A program made the position numbers and the translations under genes. This document shows, one piece after another, positions 1 through 6,460 of a stretch of 7,899 bases of DNA; position 1 is the first letter of the stretch; the number at the start of each line of letters is the position of its first letter. Below the pieces are notes generated by a model. The model was not told the DNA's origin. It searched no databases and was given only the letters and a program-made list of their open reading frames with translations. Origin of the DNA: Deltaproteobacteria bacterium (GTDB lineage: Bacteria; Desulfobacterota; Desulfofervidia; Desulfofervidales; DG-60); contig JAGGTC010000115.1 in the NCBI GenBank assembly GCA_021163945.1, positions 1 to 7,899 on the forward strand, given 5' to 3'.

Positions 1-502
1 GTACATTCCATAACAAACCCAAAATAGCTTCAGTAAAAAAGACAAATATTGGAAAAATAGCCACAGTCAACACTCGATTTACAATAACTAATGGGTCGAA
101 TACCCAAGCCAATTGACTTCCGGCAATGGCTGTAATTACCACGAAGGTTAAAATAGCAAATTTCCACCAGCGGAAACGCGATGATGAACTTAATAACTTT
201 TTCTTAGGTCTAATCAGATAATCAAAGCCATCGATGATAGTACCCAAGGGACAAACCCAGCCGCAAAAGAAACGACCCAAGAAAAGGGTGAGGAACAAAA
301 TCAGCGCTGCCGGCCACATAGCTGCCACCACGTGGTGTGAGGACAATAAAGTCAATAACGCCACCAGTGGGCTCCATTGCAGCATCGTTTGGACGGGGAA
401 AAAGGGATGGTAAGGATAAACAGCTTGCAAAAAGAGGAAAACAAATAAACAAAGAGAAAAAATCTGGGCAGCTAAACGAATCCGCCGCAGATATTGACTC
501 AT
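1..502 (-). CDS. Membrane-bound 4Fe-4S polyferredoxin (NapH/CcoG-like), partial: C-terminus outside window
   Basis: The reading frame opens with ATG at 502 and stays open to the window edge, giving 167 codons with no stop. About four hydrophobic segments are visible (roughly residues 11-30, 45-75, 114-133 and 139-165). After the second comes FCGWVCPLGT (residues 79-88, Cys80 and Cys84), a hallmark of the Fer4_5 membrane region in the NapH/NosR/CcoG group of iron-sulfur proteins. A basic stretch (RPKKK, 98-102) follows, as expected for a cytoplasmic loop. Family members usually run to several hundred residues and carry classical CxxCxxCxxxCP ferredoxin motifs downstream; those would lie beyond position 1 and are not seen. 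The start follows the DUF362 stop by one base (TGA-A-ATG), and GAGG lies five bases upstream, so translation is probably coupled. The likely role is membrane electron transfer, perhaps to or from the preceding exported protein. The exact family and redox partner cannot be decided from this fragment. Confidence 0.85.
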   Translation of the reverse strand, partial: MSQYLRRIRLAAQIFSLCLFVFLFLQAVYPYHPFFPVQTMLQWSPLVALLTLLSSHHVVAAMWPAALILFLTLFLGRFFCGWVCPLGTIIDGFDYLIRPKKKLLSSSSRFRWWKFAILTFVVITAIAGSQLAWVFDPLVIVNRVLTVAIFPIFVFFTEAILGLLWNV

Positions 503-503
503 T

Positions 504-1478
504 TCAACCTCGAGCTTCTGCAGAATTCAATTTATCTAAATTGATCTTACGGATGATCAGTTTGGTCAAATCGATCTCTCCCAAACCACGGGCATGAGCT
601 TCCCGTAAATACCCCAGCTCGCTGCCCCGGAAACCAAAAAACTTCGCCCCATACGAGTCCGTTGCTACCATATCTGTTCCAACCACTATTGTGTGAAACC
701 ATTTAACATCTTGTAAGTTTCCCCCCTGGGGGCCATTGCGCAACAACACTCTGGTAGCATCAAGAATTGTCAACTGGGGTTTAAGAACCGTAGCAATATC
801 CACAATTTTCTGATCAAAATGCCGATGGAGACGACCACGATTCTGTCCCAGAAAGCCCATTAAGTTCTTGATTCCCATGCTCACCCGCGTCAAACCGTGG
901 TGCTTAACCACTGGCACATTGATGAGCACATCAGCTTCCAAAACATCCCTATAGACCTCCCACGATTTAATACGTATTCCCTTTGGTATCGGGACTTTTA
1001 CGTAATTGCGTTTGTACATAAAAAATACATCTCCACCTACGGCCTTTACCGCCTTTTGGATTCCAGTGTGTCGGTAACAACGTCGGGGTTCATTAAGGGT
1101 ACGGTCAAAAACCTTTACTTTTTTTGCACCTGCCTCCAGACACAATCGCACAACCTCAGCCACTACCTCGGGGTGGGTAGTAGCACCAAATTTCGGAAGC
1201 CGATCCCAGCTCATATTGGGCTTGACCACCACCACGTCGCCTTGTTTCACAAAACGAGACATCCCCCCTATTCCTGACACTGCTCGCTGTACCATTTCGG
1301 CGGGAGAACCATTTTCTACCACGACAATATCGACCTTTGTAGCCGACTTTTTCTCGGCTTGTGTTTTGAAAACAGCAGATGTAAGCCGCGGGGATATGAA
1401 AATTCCCAGACCTGCGCTGGAGGCTAATTTCAAAAAATCTCTCCTGGTAAACTCTATGCCCATCGATTTTACCCTCAT
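504..1478 (-). CDS. Tat-exported DUF362 domain protein
   Basis: This 324-residue protein of unknown function belongs to the DUF362 family (PF04015). Its N-terminus is a twin-arginine signal: TRRDFLK at residues 11-17, a hydrophobic stretch at 18-30, and a possible cleavage site after LTSA (32-35). Export of a folded, perhaps cofactor-bearing, protein is inferred. Family blocks visible are VVVVKPNMSWD (82-92), a block at 187-208 containing PVVKHHG and GIKNLMG, LTILDATRVLLRNGPQGG (237-254, approximate), and DMVATDSYGAKFFG (269-282). Some family members carry their own ferredoxin motif. Here only two isolated cysteines occur (Cys113, Cys134), so no cluster site is visible; the adjacent polyferredoxin may supply it. 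The frame is open to an ATG at 1565, but 1478 is preferred: a strong purine-rich ribosome site (GGAGAGGAGAGG, 1489-1500) sits 10 bases upstream, and a good promoter overlaps the longer start. An ATG at 1463 (residue 6) is also possible. Confidence 0.88.
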   Translation of the reverse strand: MRVKSMGIEFTRRDFLKLASSAGLGIFISPRLTSAVFKTQAEKKSATKVDIVVVENGSPAEMVQRAVSGIGGMSRFVKQGDVVVVKPNMSWDRLPKFGATTHPEVVAEVVRLCLEAGAKKVKVFDRTLNEPRRCYRHTGIQKAVKAVGGDVFFMYKRNYVKVPIPKGIRIKSWEVYRDVLEADVLINVPVVKHHGLTRVSMGIKNLMGFLGQNRGRLHRHFDQKIVDIATVLKPQLTILDATRVLLRNGPQGGNLQDVKWFHTIVVGTDMVATDSYGAKFFGFRGSELGYLREAHARGLGEIDLTKLIIRKINLDKLNSAEARG

Positions 1479-1488
1479 GGTTAAAAGA

Positions 1489-1500
1489 CCTCTCCTCTCC
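1489..1500 (-). promoter_or_regulatory. Strong ribosome binding site for the DUF362 gene
   Basis: The minus strand reads GGAGAGGAGAGG, ending 10 bases before the ATG at 1478. It contains AGGAG, and it decides the start in favour of 1478. No comparable site precedes the alternative ATGs at 1514 or 1565. Confidence 0.75.
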
Positions 1501-1547
1501 CTTTTTCGAGGCATAAGAAAAAACAAAAATCGATTACTAACATTACC

Positions 1548-1576
1548 AAGATAGTTATTTTCCATGAACTTGTCAA
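1548..1576 (-). promoter_or_regulatory. Sigma70-type promoter for the DUF362-polyferredoxin unit
   Basis: The minus strand carries a perfect -35 box TTGACA (1571-1576), a 17-base spacer (1554-1570), and a -10 box TATCTT (1548-1553; four of six consensus bases). Predicted initiation is near 1541, giving a leader of roughly 60 bases before the ATG at 1478. It lies in the gap after the GH57 gene, in the correct orientation, so the DUF362 unit probably has its own transcript. Initiation here would also exclude the 1565 ATG from that mRNA. Confidence 0.65.
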
Positions 1577-1635
1577 GCCATTTTTGGCTTTTTCAGGGAA
1601 ATGGGTACACATTCAGCAGCTCAATCTCATTTCCC
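1575..1635. repeat. Two inverted repeats in the GH57-DUF362 intergenic gap
   Basis: The 197-bp gap at 1479-1675 holds two dyads next to the promoter. The first is AAGCCA/TGGCTT (1575-1580 with 1585-1590, 4-base loop); its edge overlaps the first two bases of the -35 box on the plus-strand count. The second is a perfect 8-bp pair GGGAAATG/CATTTCCC (1596-1603 with 1628-1635) enclosing 24 bases. Neither is followed by a T-run on the minus strand, so neither is a normal intrinsic terminator for the leftward GH57 transcript. The first is followed by a short T-run only on the plus strand, where no gene ends. Possible roles are structured 3' RNA protecting the upstream message, or a protein site at the promoter. 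I see no gene in this gap. Confidence 0.4.
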
Positions 1636-1675
1636 CTCTCGCTCAACCCAAAATAATAGAGCATAATCAGAAGCA

Positions 1676-3703
1676 TTAACGAATAATAGGCGCAAATTGA
1701 GGTACTCTGAGGTTGGCACCTGCTTTAATAGCATAACGATAGACATTTTCCAAATGCAACCGGAAATTAGTATCGAATACAACATCAGCACCAGAATCTT
1801 GATCCTTACCGTACCACCAGAACCAATCGGAGCCTTCTGCTGCAAACATTTCATCCCAGGCTTTGAATGCCCAGAATTTTTCTCCATTCTGAATATCATT
1901 TTCGGTTTCCATCGGATTTGGAATTTCCAAACCGCTGTGCTGTAAATCTTCTCGTGCCCGCAATAGATAATTCCACGCTTTATTTTCCTCATCCTCACCT
2001 ATCCAAGTACTAAAATCTGACGTAAACCAACAGCCGGGATAAAGCGAACCCAGGGATTTCATTTGTGCCAGTGGATGGGCAGGAATATTGCGCCAGGGAT
2101 TTCCAAAAATAAACTCAGCAGGGGTTACGGTGACAATTTTGCCTTCATCTTGCTTTTGGGCCAATGTTTTGTACAGCAGATTCAAAAATCTTACGCCGTC
2201 ATTATCCTTGCTAAACCACTCCCAGGCATTTTCCCCATCCAACAATACCGTTACAATACGATCGGGTTCATGGGCAGAAGGACGATATTTTTCCAGACTT
2301 TTGAAAAATGCCTGGACATTCTCTTCTGGCGTACGCTTGGGATACTCAAAGCCTATTTCGTCGGAAAGTCGCCAGTCGCGAAAGAAGATGCAAAGCTGGC
2401 CCAGCTTACTACTGCCAATGCTCGTATATGGTTGCCCAAGCTCAGCTGGAGTCAATGAATCAGGATGACTTTTGCCTAGCGAACGAGCCAAAACATGGGG
2501 ACCGGTAGCGATCCAAGTGAGACCATTATCAAGAAAAATATCCACCACTGGTTGTGAAACTGCGCCTTCGGCTGGCCACATGCCGATTGGATTCTGGCCA
2601 AAAATTTGCACGTACTGATATTTACTTCTGGCAACCTGATAGAGAGCATCCTGAGAAAATTTAAATCGTCTTGGCAATCGATCCTGAGGCTGACAAACTC
2701 TGGCTATGTCAGAATCGTAAATTAAGGGCAAAATGGGGTGATAAAATGGAGTAGTGATAATTTCGACCTGTCCCCTCATAGTTTTGGGCTGAAGGATTAA
2801 CTGCTTATGCATCGGGATTATGTTGACCATCACTTTGTAAGCCTCCACAACCAGACGTTGACAGTCCTTTTCAGTAACATCGTGGCGCAAATAGAAACAA
2901 TCATCTGAATCATCATCGGGGGTTCCGGCATTGTCGTACCATACCAGATCAGACAAATCAACTACCATCGGGGAGCCATCAGGATTAGACAAAGGCATGG
3001 TTATGGGGCCTTGCAAAAAGCGAGGATCAAAGTACACCAGGTAGAAGAAAAATTTGATGCGAATTTTGTCCTGCAGGGAATAGCTCTCCTTGCTTTTGTT
3101 CCCATGCAGAGAGCCAACATTGACACCCCAAGGCAGCAAAGCTCGATATTCGGGAAAACGTCGTAAAATAATTTCGTTCACTGAAAAACAGTTCCACATT
3201 TGTTTGCCACTTTGGTTGAATAGATAATCCAGATCGGTAGGATCAAAATCGCGGGTATCTTTCAGAGCCAAATCAATCCAGGGATCAGTTTTACCTCGAT
3301 GGGTAGCGAAAAATCCTTTTACATCAATAGTATTGCTACGGGTATCGACAAAATCGGATAGGGGAAGAACATAGTATTCCAACAACTGATGCAATAGTAC
3401 TGGCGTCAGATTGATGGTAGCATGTACTGAAGGATATTGTGCCAGAGTGTAAGCCATATCAAAATAATCTTTGGTAGCATGGGCACGGACCCATGGGCCG
3501 ATCAATTGGTTTTTAGAAGCATCAATGTAGGAGGGTTGATGTTGATGCCAGATAAGATTGAGATAGAGTCTACCAGTCGGTTGGTCGCCAGCATAAACAA
3601 TTAAACTGATCAGGAACAAAAGTAAAAATCCAAGCAAAGTTCCAAATCTGTGCAGGTTACTAAAACAGTAATAGCGCCCTGGAAAGGTCACCTTAAATTT
3701 CAT
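1676..3703 (-). CDS. Secreted glycoside hydrolase family 57 (alpha-amylase-like)
   Basis: This 675-residue protein has GH57 motifs in the usual order: WHQHQP (52-57), GQVEIITTPFYHP (311-323), GMWPAEG (374-380) and LLDGENAWEWF (487-497). Later come IGEDEENKAW (568-577) and SDWFWWYG (625-632). By analogy with characterised GH57 enzymes, Glu379 should be the nucleophile and Asp489 the acid/base, so the active site looks intact. The family acts on alpha-glucans with retention (amylase, 4-alpha-glucanotransferase, amylopullulanase); the exact specificity cannot be read here. An N-terminal signal peptide is clear: a basic 20-residue start, a hydrophobic core (about 21-37), and a likely cut after VYA (36-38). 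Many GH57 enzymes are cytoplasmic, so export is notable and suits a role feeding the linked transporter. GGTGA lies six bases before the ATG. The gene follows the TrmB-like regulator by 40 bp, and a tandem palindrome sits between them. Confidence 0.92.
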   Translation of the reverse strand: MKFKVTFPGRYYCFSNLHRFGTLLGFLLLFLISLIVYAGDQPTGRLYLNLIWHQHQPSYIDASKNQLIGPWVRAHATKDYFDMAYTLAQYPSVHATINLTPVLLHQLLEYYVLPLSDFVDTRSNTIDVKGFFATHRGKTDPWIDLALKDTRDFDPTDLDYLFNQSGKQMWNCFSVNEIILRRFPEYRALLPWGVNVGSLHGNKSKESYSLQDKIRIKFFFYLVYFDPRFLQGPITMPLSNPDGSPMVVDLSDLVWYDNAGTPDDDSDDCFYLRHDVTEKDCQRLVVEAYKVMVNIIPMHKQLILQPKTMRGQVEIITTPFYHPILPLIYDSDIARVCQPQDRLPRRFKFSQDALYQVARSKYQYVQIFGQNPIGMWPAEGAVSQPVVDIFLDNGLTWIATGPHVLARSLGKSHPDSLTPAELGQPYTSIGSSKLGQLCIFFRDWRLSDEIGFEYPKRTPEENVQAFFKSLEKYRPSAHEPDRIVTVLLDGENAWEWFSKDNDGVRFLNLLYKTLAQKQDEGKIVTVTPAEFIFGNPWRNIPAHPLAQMKSLGSLYPGCWFTSDFSTWIGEDEENKAWNYLLRAREDLQHSGLEIPNPMETENDIQNGEKFWAFKAWDEMFAAEGSDWFWWYGKDQDSGADVVFDTNFRLHLENVYRYAIKAGANLRVPQFAPIIR

Positions 3704-3729
3704 GAACTTTCACCTTTCTTTTGAGAAAT

Positions 3730-3762
3730 AAAGATGTTATCTTTTAAAAAGATGGCATCTTT
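3730..3762. promoter_or_regulatory. Tandem palindromic operator candidate, 2 x AAAGATNNNATCTTT
   Basis: Two perfect 15-bp palindromes lie at 3730-3744 and 3748-3762, with centres GTT and GGC on the plus strand, separated by TAA, giving an 18-bp period. They cover the last codons and stop of the TrmB-like gene and end 26 bases before the GH57 ATG. Only the three central bases differ between copies; both six-base arms are identical. Paired dyads with a 3-bp centre are typical of dimeric winged-helix regulators, and the characterised archaeal TrmB site is also a short dyad around a 3-bp centre. I infer a site for the neighbouring regulator controlling GH57. A weak -10-like TAACAT (3734-3739, minus strand) overlaps the copy nearer GH57, without a convincing -35. 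On RNA the whole segment could fold as a 7-bp plus 6-bp stem with an internal loop, so an RNA role is the main alternative. Confidence 0.55.
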
Positions 3763-4607
3763 CGTTCCGAAGACTGGGCTACTCGCAGACGACGGAGATT
3801 TTCGGGATATTTTTCTCTTAGTAGCTCACCTAATCTTTCCATTTCACCGGGGTGCATCTCAACGACACAATCGTCGATATTCACTCCGTAACGTTGACCA
3901 AAAAGGGTAATGTCCAGGATAATGTGATTCAATGCGATAGAAATTAGAGCTCGGCTCCGTGTCCACGCCACCTTTTTGTCCTTCCCAACATCAGCTTCCC
4001 CCATGATCAATTCTTTCTGATCTACACAGAGAATAATTTTATGATCCCAAATTTTCTCCAATTCTTTTTCGTCCAGATTGTGCGACAGAATTCGTCCTAC
4101 CTGAAAAGGAATTTCAGTAAACGAAAACAATATGATTTTTACTCCCTGACGCTCTGCCTCTAAGAGTTCTTCTTGTAACTGCACCGCTTCGCGTCGCCAG
4201 ACGGAGAGATAAATAGATTTGTGAGCTTCACGGATGAGTTCTTTAGCCTTGAGAATCAAATTGTCATAACCTACAATATTCCACACATGATCCATTTCCT
4301 GGGTTGCATCTAATTTGTCCAAATTTTCTTTGAATTCGCCAAGAGTTTTCTGAAAACGATTTTCCAACAAGCGCAGCAATTCTACCGGTGGCAAAGGCAT
4401 GTAGAGTTTTGGTTTGCTATGAATAGCGTTTACCATTCCCTGGTCTTCTAACCGACGAATAACGGCATAGATGGCCGATCGCGGTACCCCAGAGTATTTA
4501 CTTAATTCGTATCGCGTGGCAGGATTATGCTTTAGTAAGTAAAGATAGGTCTTAGCTTCGTAAATAGTAAATCCCAGTTCCTTCATAATCATTACTAAGT
4601 TTTGCAT
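3744..4607 (-). CDS. TrmB-family sugar-responsive transcriptional regulator
   Basis: This 287-residue protein begins with a TrmB-type winged helix (about 8-75). LGFTIYEAKTYLYLL (11-25) and VPRSAIYAVIRRLEDQG (41-57) match the family, the latter containing the recognition helix. A charged helical linker (about 76-104) is probably the dimerisation coil. A C-terminal sensor follows from about 108 (VGYDNLILKAKELI, SIYLSVWRRE, GVKIILFSF), resembling the phospholipase-D-like effector domain of TrmB proteins. Length is somewhat below the roughly 340 residues of Thermococcus TrmB, so the terminal sugar-binding subdomain may be reduced. In archaea this family represses trehalose/maltose transporter genes and is released by sugar; a similar job is inferred from its position between the permease and hydrolase genes. 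GAGG sits seven bases before the ATG. The gene lies 45 bp after MalG, with a possible internal promoter. The ligand is unknown. Confidence 0.88.
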   Translation of the reverse strand: MQNLVMIMKELGFTIYEAKTYLYLLKHNPATRYELSKYSGVPRSAIYAVIRRLEDQGMVNAIHSKPKLYMPLPPVELLRLLENRFQKTLGEFKENLDKLDATQEMDHVWNIVGYDNLILKAKELIREAHKSIYLSVWRREAVQLQEELLEAERQGVKIILFSFTEIPFQVGRILSHNLDEKELEKIWDHKIILCVDQKELIMGEADVGKDKKVAWTRSRALISIALNHIILDITLFGQRYGVNIDDCVVEMHPGEMERLGELLREKYPENLRRLRVAQSSERKMPSF

Positions 4608-4634
4608 TATTCACCCTCTATTTTTCACCTTTTG

Positions 4635-4643
4635 ATTTTAGCA
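4635..4643 (-). promoter_or_regulatory. Possible extended -10 promoter for the TrmB-like gene
   Basis: The minus strand reads TGCTAAAAT, an extended -10 (TGn) before a five-of-six match to TATAAT, about 27 bases before the regulator's ATG in the 45-bp gap after MalG. No good -35 lies 16-18 bases upstream, which extended -10 promoters can tolerate. It would let the regulator be made independently of the transporter transcript. A chance match in AT-rich sequence is quite possible. Confidence 0.3.
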
Positions 4644-4652
4644 CATGTTTAA

Positions 4653-5501
4653 CTATCCTTTTACACTACCCAAAGTCAATCCAGAAATAAGCCATCGACT
4701 GAGAACCAAAAACAGCGCTACTACCGGGATGCAGACTATCACCGCCCCGGCAGCGTAAAGACCCCATTCGGTATCAAAATTAGACTGAAACTGCTTTAAT
4801 CCTAAAGGCAAAGTGTAAAGTGTTTTATCGTTAAGAATAACGGCTGCCACTAAATATTCTGACCATGCCCCCATAAAAGAAAACAAAGCCGTAATTACCA
4901 AAGCCGGAGCAGCTAATGGTAAGACTATCTGGTAAAAAGCTCCAAAGTGAGACGCCCCATCGATTCGTGCTGCTTCTTCCAAGCTAACTGAAATAGTATC
5001 GTAATAGCCCTTCATTTGCCAGATGCAAAAAGGGAGTACGGTAGCAGAATAGGCGATTACTAATCCTAAAAAGGTATCGTACAAGTGCAGGCTGATTAAC
5101 ATAATAAAAAGAGGTACTAACAACATGGTTACAGGAAACATTTGAGTAGTAATAAGGACAATCATGCCGAAGTCATGTCCGCGAAAGCGAAACCGCGAAA
5201 AAGCATACCCCGCAGTAGATGCTAATGAGACTCCCAGGATAGTAACCATCCCGGAGACAATGGTACTGTTAAAAAGCCACCGTAAAAATGGCTTGTGGAG
5301 AAAAAGCGTCCGATAAGCTTCCAAAGTTGCATTCTTGGGAATGAGACTTAACGAAGTAGTATGTAACATATTACCCGGACGCAGAGATACATTAATTACC
5401 ACAATAATGGGATATATGGTGGCGATGGTAAAAACAATCAAAAAAACGTAAATCAATGTGGTCATCCACCATGGGTCTTTGTGAAGATAGCTTCCCACCA
5501 T
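4653..5501 (-). CDS. MalG-like inner-membrane permease of a carbohydrate ABC importer
   Basis: This 282-residue protein matches CUT1-family second permeases in length and layout. About six hydrophobic segments are visible: near 15-38, 77-101, 112-137, 141-162, 196-222 and 248-275. The cytoplasmic EAA loop that docks to the ATPase is intact (residues 175-195, EEAARIDGAS then IVLP), as is the typical N-terminal periplasmic segment with SLIPKNATLEAY (52-63). It should pair with the MalF-like subunit to form the sugar channel. AAGGAG lies seven bases before the ATG. The ATG shares one base with the TAA of the preceding permease gene, implying translational coupling and matched subunit synthesis. 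Position next to MalE- and GH57-like genes points to malto-oligosaccharides or related glucans, but the permease alone does not fix the substrate. Confidence 0.92.
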   Translation of the reverse strand: MVGSYLHKDPWWMTTLIYVFLIVFTIATIYPIIVVINVSLRPGNMLHTTSLSLIPKNATLEAYRTLFLHKPFLRWLFNSTIVSGMVTILGVSLASTAGYAFSRFRFRGHDFGMIVLITTQMFPVTMLLVPLFIMLISLHLYDTFLGLVIAYSATVLPFCIWQMKGYYDTISVSLEEAARIDGASHFGAFYQIVLPLAAPALVITALFSFMGAWSEYLVAAVILNDKTLYTLPLGLKQFQSNFDTEWGLYAAGAVIVCIPVVALFLVLSRWLISGLTLGSVKG

Positions 5502-6424
5502 TAGTACACTCCTTTTGTACCTTTAGTTCGCTTGATGAAATTTACACTGATCAGTAACAGAATAAAGAAAATCACCATAGAGAGAGCAGCGCCATATCCA
5601 TAGCGATAATAATTAAACACAGACTTGTAGACATAGGAAACCAGAATATGAGTGCTATCAGCCGGTTGTCCACCATTAGAAACTAACCAGACTACGTTGA
5701 AATTGTTGAATGTCCAAATGATGCCAAGGGAGATCGCCGGAATCATCACCGGTTTGAGCAATGGTAAGGTAATATTTTTCAATTGTTGAAACCGCCCAGC
5801 CCCGTCTACTTCGGCTGCTTCATAAAGCTCATGGGGAATACTTTGCAAGCCACCTAAAGCAATAACCATCATGAATGGAAATCCCAACCAGATGTTGGTG
5901 ATCAAACAAGCACCGAAAGCCCCAAGTGGAGTGGATAACCATTCTATTGGTGGCAAGCCGAAGAGTTTAATAAGCACCAGATTAACTTCTCCGTAACGAT
6001 AATGAAACATACCCCGCCAGGTTAAAGCAGTGATGTATTGTGGCACAGCCCAGGGCAAAATTAGCAAAGTACGGAATATGGCTCGTCCCCGCAAGGGTCG
6101 ATTAAGAATCAAAGCCAATCCAACACCAATCACTACATGAAAAAACACGTTGATAATTGTCCAGGCCAATGTCTTGCCAAATGTTGCATAGAAAAGTGGA
6201 TCGGCAAATACCCGCCCATACTGTCGAAGCCCTACGAAATGCCAATCACGAAAATGAGTCAAGCTCATGTTAGAAAACGAGATTACAATATTGTAGAGGA
6301 AAGGGTACAAAATCACAATTCCCATCACTAAAAATGCTGGCAAAGTGTAATAATAGGCTAACCGATTACGTTTTAAGTCGGCAAAAAACCCTTTAATAGC
6401 GGTAGTAGCCATTACTGTGCTCAT
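5501..6424 (-). CDS. MalF-like inner-membrane permease of a carbohydrate ABC importer
   Basis: This 307-residue first permease has hydrophobic segments near 26-50, 85-107, 115-134, 168-191, 223-243 and 277-297. It has the EAA loop YEAAEVDGAG (201-210) followed by ITLP (218-221), where the ATPase should dock. It lacks the large extra periplasmic domain and extra helices of Escherichia coli MalF (514 residues), and so resembles the shorter UgpA/MsmF-type CUT1 subunits. It lies 36 bp after the MalE-like gene and overlaps the MalG-like gene by one base. The chosen ATG at 6424 has GGAAG seven to eight bases upstream; an ATG four codons later (6412) is a less likely alternative. It is the channel partner of the MalG-like subunit. 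Confidence 0.92.
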   Translation of the reverse strand: MSTVMATTAIKGFFADLKRNRLAYYYTLPAFLVMGIVILYPFLYNIVISFSNMSLTHFRDWHFVGLRQYGRVFADPLFYATFGKTLAWTIINVFFHVVIGVGLALILNRPLRGRAIFRTLLILPWAVPQYITALTWRGMFHYRYGEVNLVLIKLFGLPPIEWLSTPLGAFGACLITNIWLGFPFMMVIALGGLQSIPHELYEAAEVDGAGRFQQLKNITLPLLKPVMIPAISLGIIWTFNNFNVVWLVSNGGQPADSTHILVSYVYKSVFNYYRYGYGAALSMVIFFILLLISVNFIKRTKGTKGVY

Positions 6425-6460
6425 AGCTTTCTTCCCAGAAGTCGAATATTTTGTATTTGT

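Noticed and set aside
222..452. Minus-strand 76-codon frame in the polyferredoxin region
   Set aside because: It is out of frame with the continuous membrane iron-sulfur protein frame (502 to 1), which has the clear FCGWVCP motif.
897..1554. Plus-strand open frames of 126 and 112 codons opposite the DUF362 gene
   Set aside because: They are antisense to a conserved protein-coding frame, lack family motifs, and have no convincing ribosome site.
504..1565. Longer DUF362 frame starting at ATG 1565
   Set aside because: The extra 29 residues have no ribosome site, overlap a strong promoter and would place an unlikely basic extension before the Tat signal; 1478 is preferred.
1575..1593. AAGCCA-TTTT-TGGCTT followed by TTT as an intrinsic terminator
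   Set aside because: The T-run lies on the plus strand, while every supported gene is on the minus strand; the stem is only six pairs. Kept only as an inverted repeat.
1627..1998. Minus-strand 123-codon frame overlapping the GH57 3' end
   Set aside because: It is an alternative frame of the GH57 gene without family resemblance, and the GH57 frame is intact to its own stop.
2063..2468. Plus-strand open frames of about 126-131 codons
   Set aside because: They lie wholly inside the well-supported GH57 gene on the other strand, have no recognisable domains and are best explained as shadow frames.
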